NCBI RefSeq assembly: GCF_947499065.1
Contig: NZ_CANMMT010000012.1
Span: 1 to 64,000 of the forward strand
DNA length: 64,000 bases
Source: an uncultured Tenacibaculum sp.
GTDB lineage: Bacteria; Bacteroidota; Bacteroidia; Flavobacteriales; Flavobacteriaceae
Direction of reading: 5' to 3'
Notes under the pieces: model-generated
Databases searched by the model: none
Told to the model about the DNA's origin: nothing
What the model saw: the letters and a program-made list of their open reading frames with translations, nothing else
Position numbers and translations under genes: made by a program
In this document: one piece after another, positions 40,701 to 46,175 of the stretch
Numbering within the stretch: position 1 is the stretch's first letter
Layout of the letters: every line of letters begins with the position of its first letter

Positions 40701-42473
40701 TGAATTTTCAATATTCATTTTTACTATTTGACCTTCTGCATCAGCAGGAACATTTGATATAATTGGAGAAACTCTATTCTCCCAATTTAAATCTTCTCTA
40801 AAACTCGCTAATTGTGCATTTCCTGTTGGTGTACCACATGTAGTAATTGTTACTGAAGTACTTCCAGTAGTTTCGAAGTAATTTGTTCCTCCACAATTAT
40901 TATAAGCATACACTTTTACATAATAAGTTCCATTTGCAGCAAGTCCAGTTATATTAAGATTTGGAGTAACAGAGTTACCTACATACATAACTTGTTCTCC
41001 TCCTGCAGCTGAGTTATATACTGTACTTGAGCTACCAGGCACTGCATTTGGTGTAGTAAATGAATTCGAATCACTTAATTTAACAATATATTCTATACTA
41101 CCATTTGCTGCTGAAGAACCGGTAAAAGAACTTAATGTCATAGTGCTAGTTCCTGTAGCATTAGCAGTAACATTATTAGCTGCTGAAGGAGCTGCACATA
41201 CATAATTAGTTGTAACTACAGTAGATCCTGTAGTTTCAAAGTTATATTTTCCTCCACATAAATCATAGGTATATACTTTTACATAATAATCTTTATTAAC
41301 TTGTAATCCAGTAACAACCTGATTAATAGCATCTGTACTTCCAACACCACTTCCAATAGCTCCTGTATACACAACTTGCTCACCAGTTTTCCCTGAATAA
41401 TCTAAAGAAGCAACTGGTATTGTTGTTCCACTTACTGGAGCCGTAAAACTATTAGTATCACTAAACTTTACTAAATATCCCATAGAAGTATCAGCTCCTG
41501 CTGGCCTTCCCAACGTATTTATTGTTGCTGAAGTAGGTGAAGTTGCCGAAACTGAATTTACAGAACTTGTTCCTGGAGCTGTGCCTGGGCAAGTAGTTAC
41601 TGGTATTGATGCAATTGAGTTATTATAATTAATATAACCATTACAATTACTATAGGTATAGACCTTATAATAATAGGCTGTATTTCGTTGCAAATTTGTC
41701 ATCGTCAACGCTGCTTGTAACGCACCATTATCTGTACCTACATAGGCTATATGTTCTCCAGAACCACTATATGAATTGTTAGCAGCTTTTACAGGTAAAG
41801 CTTGATTTTGAACATAAGCATCCGTAAAATCTGTAAAAGAATTAGTAGCAGAAAACTTTACGATATAATATACATCATCAATTCCATTTACTCTTAAATC
41901 GTTTAAAGTAACATCTGCATCATTTACTTGGTTAGGCACTGGATCTGTTATCCCGAACTCATAACAGTAATAAAAAGAGTTTACTGAACTAGCTCCTAGT
42001 TTAAAATTATAATTAAAGTTAGCTGCACCAGTAAATACTTCAATTGCATAAAAGTTATTACTGTTACCACCGCTTACATTATTACTATATGGCAGTGTTA
42101 TACTATAATTATAAATACCTGATACTTGCATTAAGGTTCTAAGGGTTCCGATATTTACCGGAGTTACCCCCCAATTTCCTCCTCGGTATTCCCATATTCT
42201 AAAATCAAAACCTGGATTACTATTTACCCAAAGTCTATCAAAATAGAGTATAATATCTGATGCTTGAGTTGCTTTTCTTGAAATAATCCAAAAATCAGAA
42301 TCTGAACTTGTTACCGTTCCTTCATAATTAGCAGATGAATAGATACGACTTTGAGAACTTATCAGTGTATTACTGACGGAATTGTTGTTCTCAACCTCGT
42401 TAAAGGTTTGTGAAAATGTTTGTGTTATCATCAAACACAAAAACATCACATACAAGAGAGTAGTTTTTTTCAT
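31728..42473 (-). CDS. Giant MBG-repeat adhesin-like protein with LamG and T9SS domains
   Basis: The protein has 3581 residues. The order is: signal peptide (1-21), a beta-rich N-terminal domain, about five Fn3-like units (GEQVxYVG and TYYVKVYAYNNCGG motifs, roughly 170-790), Big_2-like segments (ATISGNTVTIVGAGT), then about 17 MBG-type repeats of 75-95 residues (KVYGDADP, GSDAFTG, GTYAINQGTL), a LamG/concanavalin-like domain (about 2715-2910), and a beta-rich C-terminal block ending in a T9SS type-A domain. It is probably a cell-surface or released adhesin whose LamG domain binds carbohydrate. An AATAGGG-N17-GTACA site and a tandem repeat lie upstream. Confidence 0.92.
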   Translation of the reverse strand: MKKTTLLYVMFLCLMITQTFSQTFNEVENNNSVSNTLISSQSRIYSSANYEGTVTSSDSDFWIISRKATQASDIILYFDRLWVNSNPGFDFRIWEYRGGNWGVTPVNIGTLRTLMQVSGIYNYSITLPYSNNVSGGNSNNFYAIEVFTGAANFNYNFKLGASSVNSFYYCYEFGITDPVPNQVNDADVTLNDLRVNGIDDVYYIVKFSATNSFTDFTDAYVQNQALPVKAANNSYSGSGEHIAYVGTDNGALQAALTMTNLQRNTAYYYKVYTYSNCNGYINYNNSIASIPVTTCPGTAPGTSSVNSVSATSPTSATINTLGRPAGADTSMGYLVKFSDTNSFTAPVSGTTIPVASLDYSGKTGEQVVYTGAIGSGVGSTDAINQVVTGLQVNKDYYVKVYTYDLCGGKYNFETTGSTVVTTNYVCAAPSAANNVTANATGTSTMTLSSFTGSSAANGSIEYIVKLSDSNSFTTPNAVPGSSSTVYNSAAGGEQVMYVGNSVTPNLNITGLAANGTYYVKVYAYNNCGGTNYFETTGSTSVTITTCGTPTGNAQLASFREDLNWENRVSPIISNVPADAEGQIVKMNIENSFTDITGVQNTLPTANVTYSGSGEQVILAGAFPNGQAFTGHNLLPNTEYFFRIYSYKECNGQYYFSSTNDSTSKFTAGVSTKLASNTVVNNLTGTAFTLASFTGAPAADNGNGIPTGYIVKMNTTNSFSSYGFRSNLPASNANYSGGEQVVYVGTSTTPNLEITGLTANATYYFAIYAYRDHGSPYFFKSYQQTGHQFSITNNAALVNPTITFDNVQAQVGDANFNLSATSNSTGTITYEIINDGGTGTTLSGTNNATVTIGNKAGIVIVKASQAATATHQSAVKTMTLTINNQPATLSGFIGYQVNSGITTLDMTTSLTSASTGAYTFEIIGPDLGYSVNGNLLNVNNVAGSIIVKVTQAADANYGESTAYFSTLFYNAALSPKVPAAHNLFDFSLDVGETKTIVAANNVFSTSVTYSIVDNGGTGSTIIGNVFTAGNTPGTVTLRSSTVEDTGYLATTKDVTVTVTGTLPQNITFGALATKTYGDTTFNLSATSNSGLPVSYASSDTSIATISGNTVTIIGAGTVTITASQAGNAIYDLATDVQQNLVINKKMLVVSPKDATATYGILDLPADNSTENYPFQVEGLVNGDLATNVLRLSTSFSDISDLVIVNAANPGQPLNVGTHTGVMTWGTPPIIDILSPNYEYRANATGNLTVTAAPITVTAEVKSKSYDGGSAADPVLTYTVDRSNLPTGADVINYPNPLVFTGGLNRVSGQNAGAYAINQGTLSLGSNYAITFNSANFTINKVDLTATSVSNKVYGDALGTLPIQYTGFVNGENATVIGTQPNAIPAIAIDGTTPAGGPYVVNVSGGTDNNYNIVTNNGTVTVTKRALNAVVENKTKVFGDANPTFTMQYSNFVNGDDESVITQNVNLGAYEAGSTLVSETSPVGSYVITNLPGLFIADNYFINFTNLGVARLTVSKKAIEVTAEAKSKVYGDADPTFTYQITNGNLVGSDAFTGSLSRVTGENVGTYAIDKGTLALNANYDVSFVADNLTISKRAIEVTADVKSKVYGDSDPALTYRITNGSLVGSDVFTGSLTREAGETVFNSLPSNPFYAITQGTLALNANYDLTFVDSRLRIAPRNVNFSLENTNKVYGEGNPIPVLNIVDGTAMAYDDALVLKNVRRKSGENIGTYEYGGFITNFTGDFEFEVTSSHSTDLRNYQFNFRSYGSPGLTITKKSIEVTADVKSKVYGDSDPTLTYQVTNGSLVGSDAFTGTLSRNTGENVGNYAVTQGSLTLGNNYTLSFVSNDLTINKKDIEVTVDAGQAKSFGTTDPTFIYRVTSGALVNGDTFTGALSRLAGENAGTYAINQGTLALNANYNLSFVPNSFEIHKGAATVIVNNLTQTYDGTAKPVSPTTMPNGLSVDVTYDGGSTVPTNAGTYTVLATVNDVNYQGNTTETLTINKANQVITFGALSNVTYGDTSFNLTATSDSGLGVTYSSSDTSVATISGNTVTIVGTGSTTITANQVGNINYNAANVQQTLTVGKKAIEITADAKTKVYGDADPAFTYTVTNGSLVGSDAFTGSLTRATGEAQGNYGITQGTLALNSNYDVTFVGANFYIDYRFIRIVPTAAVQKTYGDSDPAKLNFPFAITQGSLAFDDAIEVFGTFRDSGENVGSYQIRGLSSTFTSTNGGQSSYSITYTHAGSVRLQINQRAIEVTADAKSKAYGDTDPALTYQVTNGALQFSDAFTGTLERVAGEALGSYAINKGTLTPGNNYAVTFVGDNLTIGKRAIEVTADVKTKAYGDADPVFTYQITNGSLAGSDAFIGILERAPGESLGTYAINQGTLGINGNYTISFVSKDLTIGKRAIEVTADAKSKVYGDADPALTYQITSGSLAGSDAFTGNLERVSGDNFGTYAINQGTLALNSNYAVTYVSNDLTITKKDIMILTANQEKEYGEVDSNIAYSLFPGSILANGDSLSGSLTREAGENVGIYNISLGTLSAGPNYNMTLFGSPTFEITKRVIEVTADAKSKEYGALDPTLTYQITSGSLAGSDSFTGGIVRVTGNNAGTYAINQGTLALDNNYTLNFVNNDFTITKRPVTITADALVKVIGDADPALTFKETLGSILVGDSYTGTLERVAGETLGNYAINQGTVTAGNNYTITYVVADLEIIEKKNATALNFEGPANGTYDYIEVADDSSLDFTSAFTFETWVNFDEITRYNNGWDWQCLFAKSRFNESYGLMLLTEGSKILRFYHAGFGTGHTDFNWTSTLAAKKWYHLAVTFNGTKATIYVDGVEVASQTDTASNLVPNNNSLMIGANKTAGADPYPLQGTLDEVRFWNVARTATEINDYKSNELEGNETGLVLYYDMNQGNGFGNNTTITQVTDKSSVGNNGTLNQFALTGRTSNFVNDVTNGVTPKQDQVITFNAIPTKTYGDANFNLTATSDKGLDIVYASSNSSVATVSGNTVTIVGVGTTTITASQQGTALVKSASATQSLTVIAGANKSVWNGNTSSIWTIATNWSDNIVPTITGDAIIPNVTTTPEVGTTVQLNDLTVESLASFDINENGSVMVDGNLDNSGNFTMTSTETKSSTLIVKGTSNGQVTYERGGLKANVWSIVSAPVAGQSIKEFAENSANDIRVNTSVTPNRYAIAYYDDSKPAGSKWVYYTTDDLATNTLTFEKGRSYAVSRATNGSVTFTGTIETTDVAKSIVASEWNAIGNPYTAFLPINENAGTNFINSNVSKFNPANVGVYVWDNAQAKYVGKSLITGESSLAPGQGFFVKAAVGVSNVTFNQSQRKVQPLTGGNFSKGGAVVPSIQLLATSKGVTIDTNIKYFENTTEGLDPGYDLGNYARASFDVFTRFVGNDKGEDFTIQSLPVESVNRTVLPIGLNATAGAEVTFTVNYNNLPEGVEVFIEDKEENTFTKLSSELNEFYTVTITEKVNGVGRFYLRTQQKAKVNTKINNVKIYNTSDNTLIIEGISKGTFNMTLYAIHGAAVLSKTVEGKGRNTVSLPDLETGVYVVRITSELGKKSKKIIIKK
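34330..39040 (-). repeat. Array of ~17 MBG-domain coding repeats
   Basis: Strings encoding KSKVYGDADP, then GSDAFTG and YAINQGTLAL recur every 230-290 bases. Some copies are close at DNA level (for example near 35220, 35450 and 35690), which suggests recent duplication or exchange. Several units are longer and divergent (near 35950, 37400 and 38200). One unit near 36550 is of a different type with a TYDGTA start. Confidence 0.85.
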
Positions 42474-42536
42474 GAGAGGTTCTTTAAATTAGTTTTTGTT
42501 TGTTATTATTAAACCTTTAAGGTGTCCTATACTTGC

Positions 42537-42565
42537 TGTACAGTTAAATTTTTAAACACCCTATT
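42537..42565 (-). promoter_or_regulatory. ECF-type promoter candidate, site B
   Basis: Leftward AATAGGG, 17 bases, GTACA, ending 64 bases before the MBG giant start. It has identical boxes and spacing to the three other copies in the window. Confidence 0.65.
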
Positions 42566-42614
42566 TATTTTTTACCAAAACTATTCTTACTCTATAAAGA
42601 ACACTAAAAGCACA

Positions 42615-42637
42615 CCTATACAAAACACCATACAAAA
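42615..42637 (-). promoter_or_regulatory. Tandem TTTTGTATRG site upstream of the MBG giant
   Basis: Read leftward, TTTTGTATGG and TTTTGTATAGG are spaced 12 bp apart, about 50 bases upstream of site B. The same 23-bp element with two or three changes is found at 44414-44436 upstream of the TPR regulator. It is a good candidate for that regulator's binding site. Confidence 0.55.
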
Positions 42638-42711
42638 AACAATAACAAACTAACTACCAACACATTAAACACCTTAGAATCATATAACACTCAAAAAATA
42701 TTTTTCATAAA

Positions 42712-42735
42712 AAAAAGGAGCACATGCTCCTTTTT
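42712..42735 (-). terminator. Terminator of the TPR regulator gene
   Basis: GGAGC and GCTCC pair across a 4-base loop, extended by AAAAA/TTTTT. It overlaps the regulator's stop codon by two bases and separates it from the MBG gene. Confidence 0.8.
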
Positions 42736-44332
42736 AACTTAAATACTCTATTAAAGATATTTCTTTTGGCGCTGATATCTTTTTTCGAAGTCGATATCTA
42801 CTTACAAAAACACTATCTAGTGAAATACCTAGCACTTTTGCTATTTGGTTATTATCTAAACCTAATTTTTCTAAGGATACAAGTCGTTCTTCTGAATTAG
42901 TTAATTTAATTCCTTTATCTTGTATTTTTCTAAAGAATAACGGATACGCTTTGTTGAATTTTTCCCTAAAATTATACCAGTCTTCTTTAGTTAATATTCT
43001 TTCTGCAACAGATACATGAAGTTTTTTATTTATGTTGCTTTCTTCTTTTTCCTGAATACTATTTTTTATTTGTTGTTCTTGCTCTTCTATTTTTTTAAGT
43101 AGTTCGTTGGTAAATGCTTTTAATTCACTTTCCTTTTTTTCAAAATTAGCTACTACCAGTTGGTTCTTCTCCTTATAGTATCTTTTCAACCATATACTAA
43201 TTAAAATTCCTAATAGAACAGTGATAATAAATAATAGAAAATACAATTGCTTTTTAGCTTCTTCTTTATCTTTTATTAATTCCAAACTTCTTTTTTCTGC
43301 CACAAATTTTAAACTATCAATAGCTTTTTGCTTTTTAAACATAAAAACCGTTTCAAGTTTTGTTAATTTTTTTGCTTCTTCTACATCATTACGTTTTTCT
43401 AATAGTTTATGATATTTTACATATGTATTATAACTCTCTTTGTAATTTCCCAATGCTTTATAGCTTCTACTTAAAGCTAGATATCTAAATGGCAATACAG
43501 CATCACTTTTAAGTTCCATACATAAAGTTATCGCTTTATTTAAATACAAAACACCTTTTTGAGGATTACCAGTTTCAGTAAAATGTATACCTAGAGCGTA
43601 CAAGCCTGACTCTAATCCTATTTTATTTTTGTTTTTTTTATGAAGTTCTATTGCTTTTTTTAAATATGGTAAATTACCCTTGTAGTCATTAAAACGTCTT
43701 AAAATAGCGGAATAATTAGAGTACATAGCTGCTTTTTGATAATCTGTTCCTATGGCGTTTACCAAATGAATAGACTTATTATAATACTTCATAGCAAGAA
43801 TAGTATCTTTTTTCACGCCATATGCCGATCCTAATGAACTATATATCTCTAATAACTGATCCGTTTGATTATATTTCTTAGCAACCTGCTCGGCTATTTT
43901 AAGCTGCCTTATTCCATCATCCATAGAATTTATAACAGAAATCCAAGCTTTAGCTTTTTGATGATACGATATTGCTAACAAAGTATCTAAACCTTCTTCA
44001 AGTTTTATATTGATACTTTTTTGAGCTAAAATTGCGGCTTCATCAAAATTATGTTCTCTACGTTCATAATAACTAAGAAAATGATAGGCATCCGCCTTTC
44101 TTTTATTAAAATAATTATTCTTTTGTTCACGTAGACCTACAATACTATCTATATAGCTTACAACTCGATATAAATATTCCTTGGCTATATAAGGTTTACG
44201 ATTCGAATATTCTTTAGCCAAAGCATATAGTTTCTCAATCTTCAAACTATCTTGAATATATATATAATCCATTTTTTGTTGTCCCTGCACCAAAGAAAAC
44301 ACCATAAGAGCAACTAGGGTATAAAACTTCAT
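42734..44332 (-). CDS. TPR sensor with membrane helix and LuxR-like HTH
   Basis: The protein has 532 residues: a signal peptide (1-17), tetratricopeptide repeats over about 60-320 (AMKYYNKSIHLVN, GVLYLNKAITLCM), one membrane helix (about 363-380), a coiled coil and a C-terminal HTH (LTNSEERLVSLEKLGLDNNQ, then SRYRLRKKI). It has the same design as the regulator at 26302. Paired tandem repeats lie upstream of it and upstream of the neighbouring MBG giant, which suggests it controls both. A terminator between the two genes means they are separate transcripts. Confidence 0.87.
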   Translation of the reverse strand: MKFYTLVALMVFSLVQGQQKMDYIYIQDSLKIEKLYALAKEYSNRKPYIAKEYLYRVVSYIDSIVGLREQKNNYFNKRKADAYHFLSYYERREHNFDEAAILAQKSINIKLEEGLDTLLAISYHQKAKAWISVINSMDDGIRQLKIAEQVAKKYNQTDQLLEIYSSLGSAYGVKKDTILAMKYYNKSIHLVNAIGTDYQKAAMYSNYSAILRRFNDYKGNLPYLKKAIELHKKNKNKIGLESGLYALGIHFTETGNPQKGVLYLNKAITLCMELKSDAVLPFRYLALSRSYKALGNYKESYNTYVKYHKLLEKRNDVEEAKKLTKLETVFMFKKQKAIDSLKFVAEKRSLELIKDKEEAKKQLYFLLFIITVLLGILISIWLKRYYKEKNQLVVANFEKKESELKAFTNELLKKIEEQEQQIKNSIQEKEESNINKKLHVSVAERILTKEDWYNFREKFNKAYPLFFRKIQDKGIKLTNSEERLVSLEKLGLDNNQIAKVLGISLDSVFVSRYRLRKKISAPKEISLIEYLS

Positions 44333-44413
44333 AAATCCATTTGATTATAAATAATTAGCATAATACCTATATGTATTTAAAACAATATTTTGCATAGTTT
44401 TTCAAATAAAAAC

Positions 44414-44436
44414 CTATACAAAACTCTATACAAAAC
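44414..44436 (-). promoter_or_regulatory. Tandem TTTTGTATAG site upstream of the TPR regulator
   Basis: CTATACAAAAC occurs twice with a 12-bp pitch on the + strand (TTTTGTATAG read leftward). It matches the element at 42615-42637 in orientation, sequence and pitch. It lies about 80 bases before the regulator start and probably serves autoregulation. Confidence 0.55.
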
Positions 44437-44600
44437 AGAAACAAAGGATACTTCAATTTAACTTTACATCTCTACGTAAAAATGGTACCGTACATATCCT
44501 TTTAAATTAAAATATAACCTATTACAATATGATGGTCTTAAAAATTTCTTTTGAGTAAATTCAAATAATCCTTGGTTCCTTTCTGTTTTGTTTCATTACT

Positions 44601-44629
44601 TGTACAGCTATAATGAAGGTATCCCTATT
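44601..44629 (-). promoter_or_regulatory. ECF-type promoter candidate, site D
   Basis: Leftward AATAGGG, 17 bases, GTACA. It points away from the sigma gene towards the TPR regulator with a leader of about 270 bases. It could drive the regulator or an unannotated leader RNA. Confidence 0.5.
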
Positions 44630-44675
44630 TTATATCATGTTTTTTTTTAGATTTGTGTACCAATAATTTTTGTCA

Positions 44676-45197
44676 ATGCCCGACCAACAAAAATCTGTTT
44701 GTGAAGAAAAGAATTTCGATTCTTTATTTAATACCTACTACGAAACTGCCACAAAGTATATTTATTACAAATGTGGTAATTTACAGCAGGCAGAAGACAT
44801 TGTACAAGATGCTTTTGTAAAGATTTGGAAAAAATGTGCAGAAGTAATTTATGAAACAGCAAGAGCTTTTTTATACACTATTTGCAATAATGCTTTACGC
44901 AATGAGTTTGCTCATAAAAAAGTAGTTTTACGTCATGAAGCAATACCCAAAAGCGATAAAGATCATGAAAGTCCCGATTTTATTTTAGAAACTGAAGAGT
45001 TTAGAAATAAACTGGAAAACGCTATTTCAAACTTATCAGATAAGGAAAGAGAAGTTTTTTTATTGAGTAGAATTGAAAAGAAAACCTATAAAGAAATTGC
45101 TGAGATTACGAACATTACAGTAAAAGCTGTTGAAAGAAGAATGAGCAATGCTTTTATTAGTTTAAGAAAAACTTTAGGAAAAGATTTAAAATTTTAA
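44676..45197 (+). CDS. ECF RNA polymerase sigma factor, FecI-like
   Basis: The ATG at 44676 (MPDQQKSVCEEKNF) is chosen over an in-frame TTG at 44670. The protein is 173 residues: sigma region 2 (FDSLFNTYYETATKYIYYK, then AEDIVQDAFVKIWKK) and region 4 (LSDKEREVFLLSRIEKKTYK, then VERRMSNAFISLRK). It is followed by FecR-type anti-sigma and FecA-type receptor genes, the classical cell-surface signalling set. The predicted target promoter AATAGGG-N17-GTACA overlaps its own stop codon and drives fecR. The inducing ligand is unknown. Confidence 0.92.
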   Translation: MPDQQKSVCEEKNFDSLFNTYYETATKYIYYKCGNLQQAEDIVQDAFVKIWKKCAEVIYETARAFLYTICNNALRNEFAHKKVVLRHEAIPKSDKDHESPDFILETEEFRNKLENAISNLSDKEREVFLLSRIEKKTYKEIAEITNITVKAVERRMSNAFISLRKTLGKDLKF

Positions 45198-45224
45198 TAG
45201 GGTAATTAAAGATATAACGGTACA
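45196..45224 (+). promoter_or_regulatory. ECF-type promoter candidate, site C (fecR)
   Basis: AATAGGG, 17 bases, GTACA begins inside the sigma stop codon and ends 27 bases before the fecR ATG. Its position between sigma and anti-sigma genes ties this motif to the sigma factor. Confidence 0.7.
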
Positions 45225-45250
45225 ATAGATAAGAGCACTAAATAAAAGAC

Positions 45251-46156
45251 ATGAAAAAATACGAAACAGATAAATCTTTTTTAGCACGTTGGGCTGCAAA
45301 TGAGTTGAGTGAAGACGAACTTGCTGAATTCATGCAAACTGACGCATACAAAGATTTTAATCGTATTAATGAATTTGCTCAACAGTTTAAAGGGCCTAAA
45401 ATTGACAAAGAAGCTGCTTTGTTAAGTACAAAAGCTAAAATGAAAAGAGGAAAAGTAAAAACACTCAATAAAAGCTTTTGGTTTTCTGTAGCAGCCTCTA
45501 TTGCTATTCTTATTTCTGGTTACTTTTTAATAAATTCTACTAAAAACTATGTTACAGGTATTGGAGAGCAATTAGCCATTGTTTTACCCGATGGTAGTGA
45601 AGTACAATTAAATGCAAACTCAAGCTTAGAACACAAGCGCTTTTTTTGGACAAACAACCGCCAATTAGACATAGAAGGAGAAGCATACTTTGAAGTAGAA
45701 AAAGGGAGCGATTTTAAAGTAATTACTAATTATGGTAATGTAACTGTATTAGGAACCAAATTCAATGTAAAATCTAGAACTCATGTTTTTGAATTAAACT
45801 GTTATGAAGGTAAAGTTAGGTTTGATCAAAAAGACAGCGAAAACCAAAAGATTTTAACTGCAAACGATAAAATTATTATTGAAAAAGAAGTAATTTCTGA
45901 ACTAAAAACTCAATTTAATAAACCAAATTGGATAGAAGGAATTAGTTTATTTAAAAACCGTCCTTTACAAGATGTTTTAAATGAATTGAGTAGTATGTAT
46001 AAAATTTCTTTTAAAACTGATAAAATTGATACAACTCAACGTTTTTCAGGAAGTTTTACTCATAACAATTTAGAAAATGCGTTAAAAACTACTCTTACTC
46101 CAATGGGGATAGTTTACACATTATCAGAAGATAAAACAATTGTATCTTTACAATAA
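45251..46156 (+). CDS. FecR-family anti-sigma factor with DUF4974
   Basis: The protein has 301 residues. The cytoplasmic N-terminal part (1-75) should hold the sigma factor. One membrane helix (about 77-96, WFSVAASIAILISGYFL) leads to a periplasmic FecR domain (VLPDGSEVQLNANSSLEHKR, then GEAYFEVEKGSDFKV) and a C-terminal DUF4974 domain (about 228-301) that contacts the receptor. It lies 53 bases after the sigma gene and 19 bases before the TonB receptor. It relays receptor occupancy to the sigma factor. Confidence 0.92.
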   Translation: MKKYETDKSFLARWAANELSEDELAEFMQTDAYKDFNRINEFAQQFKGPKIDKEAALLSTKAKMKRGKVKTLNKSFWFSVAASIAILISGYFLINSTKNYVTGIGEQLAIVLPDGSEVQLNANSSLEHKRFFWTNNRQLDIEGEAYFEVEKGSDFKVITNYGNVTVLGTKFNVKSRTHVFELNCYEGKVRFDQKDSENQKILTANDKIIIEKEVISELKTQFNKPNWIEGISLFKNRPLQDVLNELSSMYKISFKTDKIDTTQRFSGSFTHNNLENALKTTLTPMGIVYTLSEDKTIVSLQ

Positions 46157-46175
46157 TTAATTTTTTTCCCTTAAA

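Larger units (their letters stand above)
44333..44675. other. Divergent intergenic region, TPR regulator / ECF sigma
   Basis: These 343 bases hold no gene. They contain the tandem TTTTGTATAG repeat (44414-44436) and a leftward AATAGGG-N17-GTACA site (44601-44629). No TAnnTTTG box was found for the sigma gene. The rest is AT-rich without visible structure. Confidence 0.5.
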
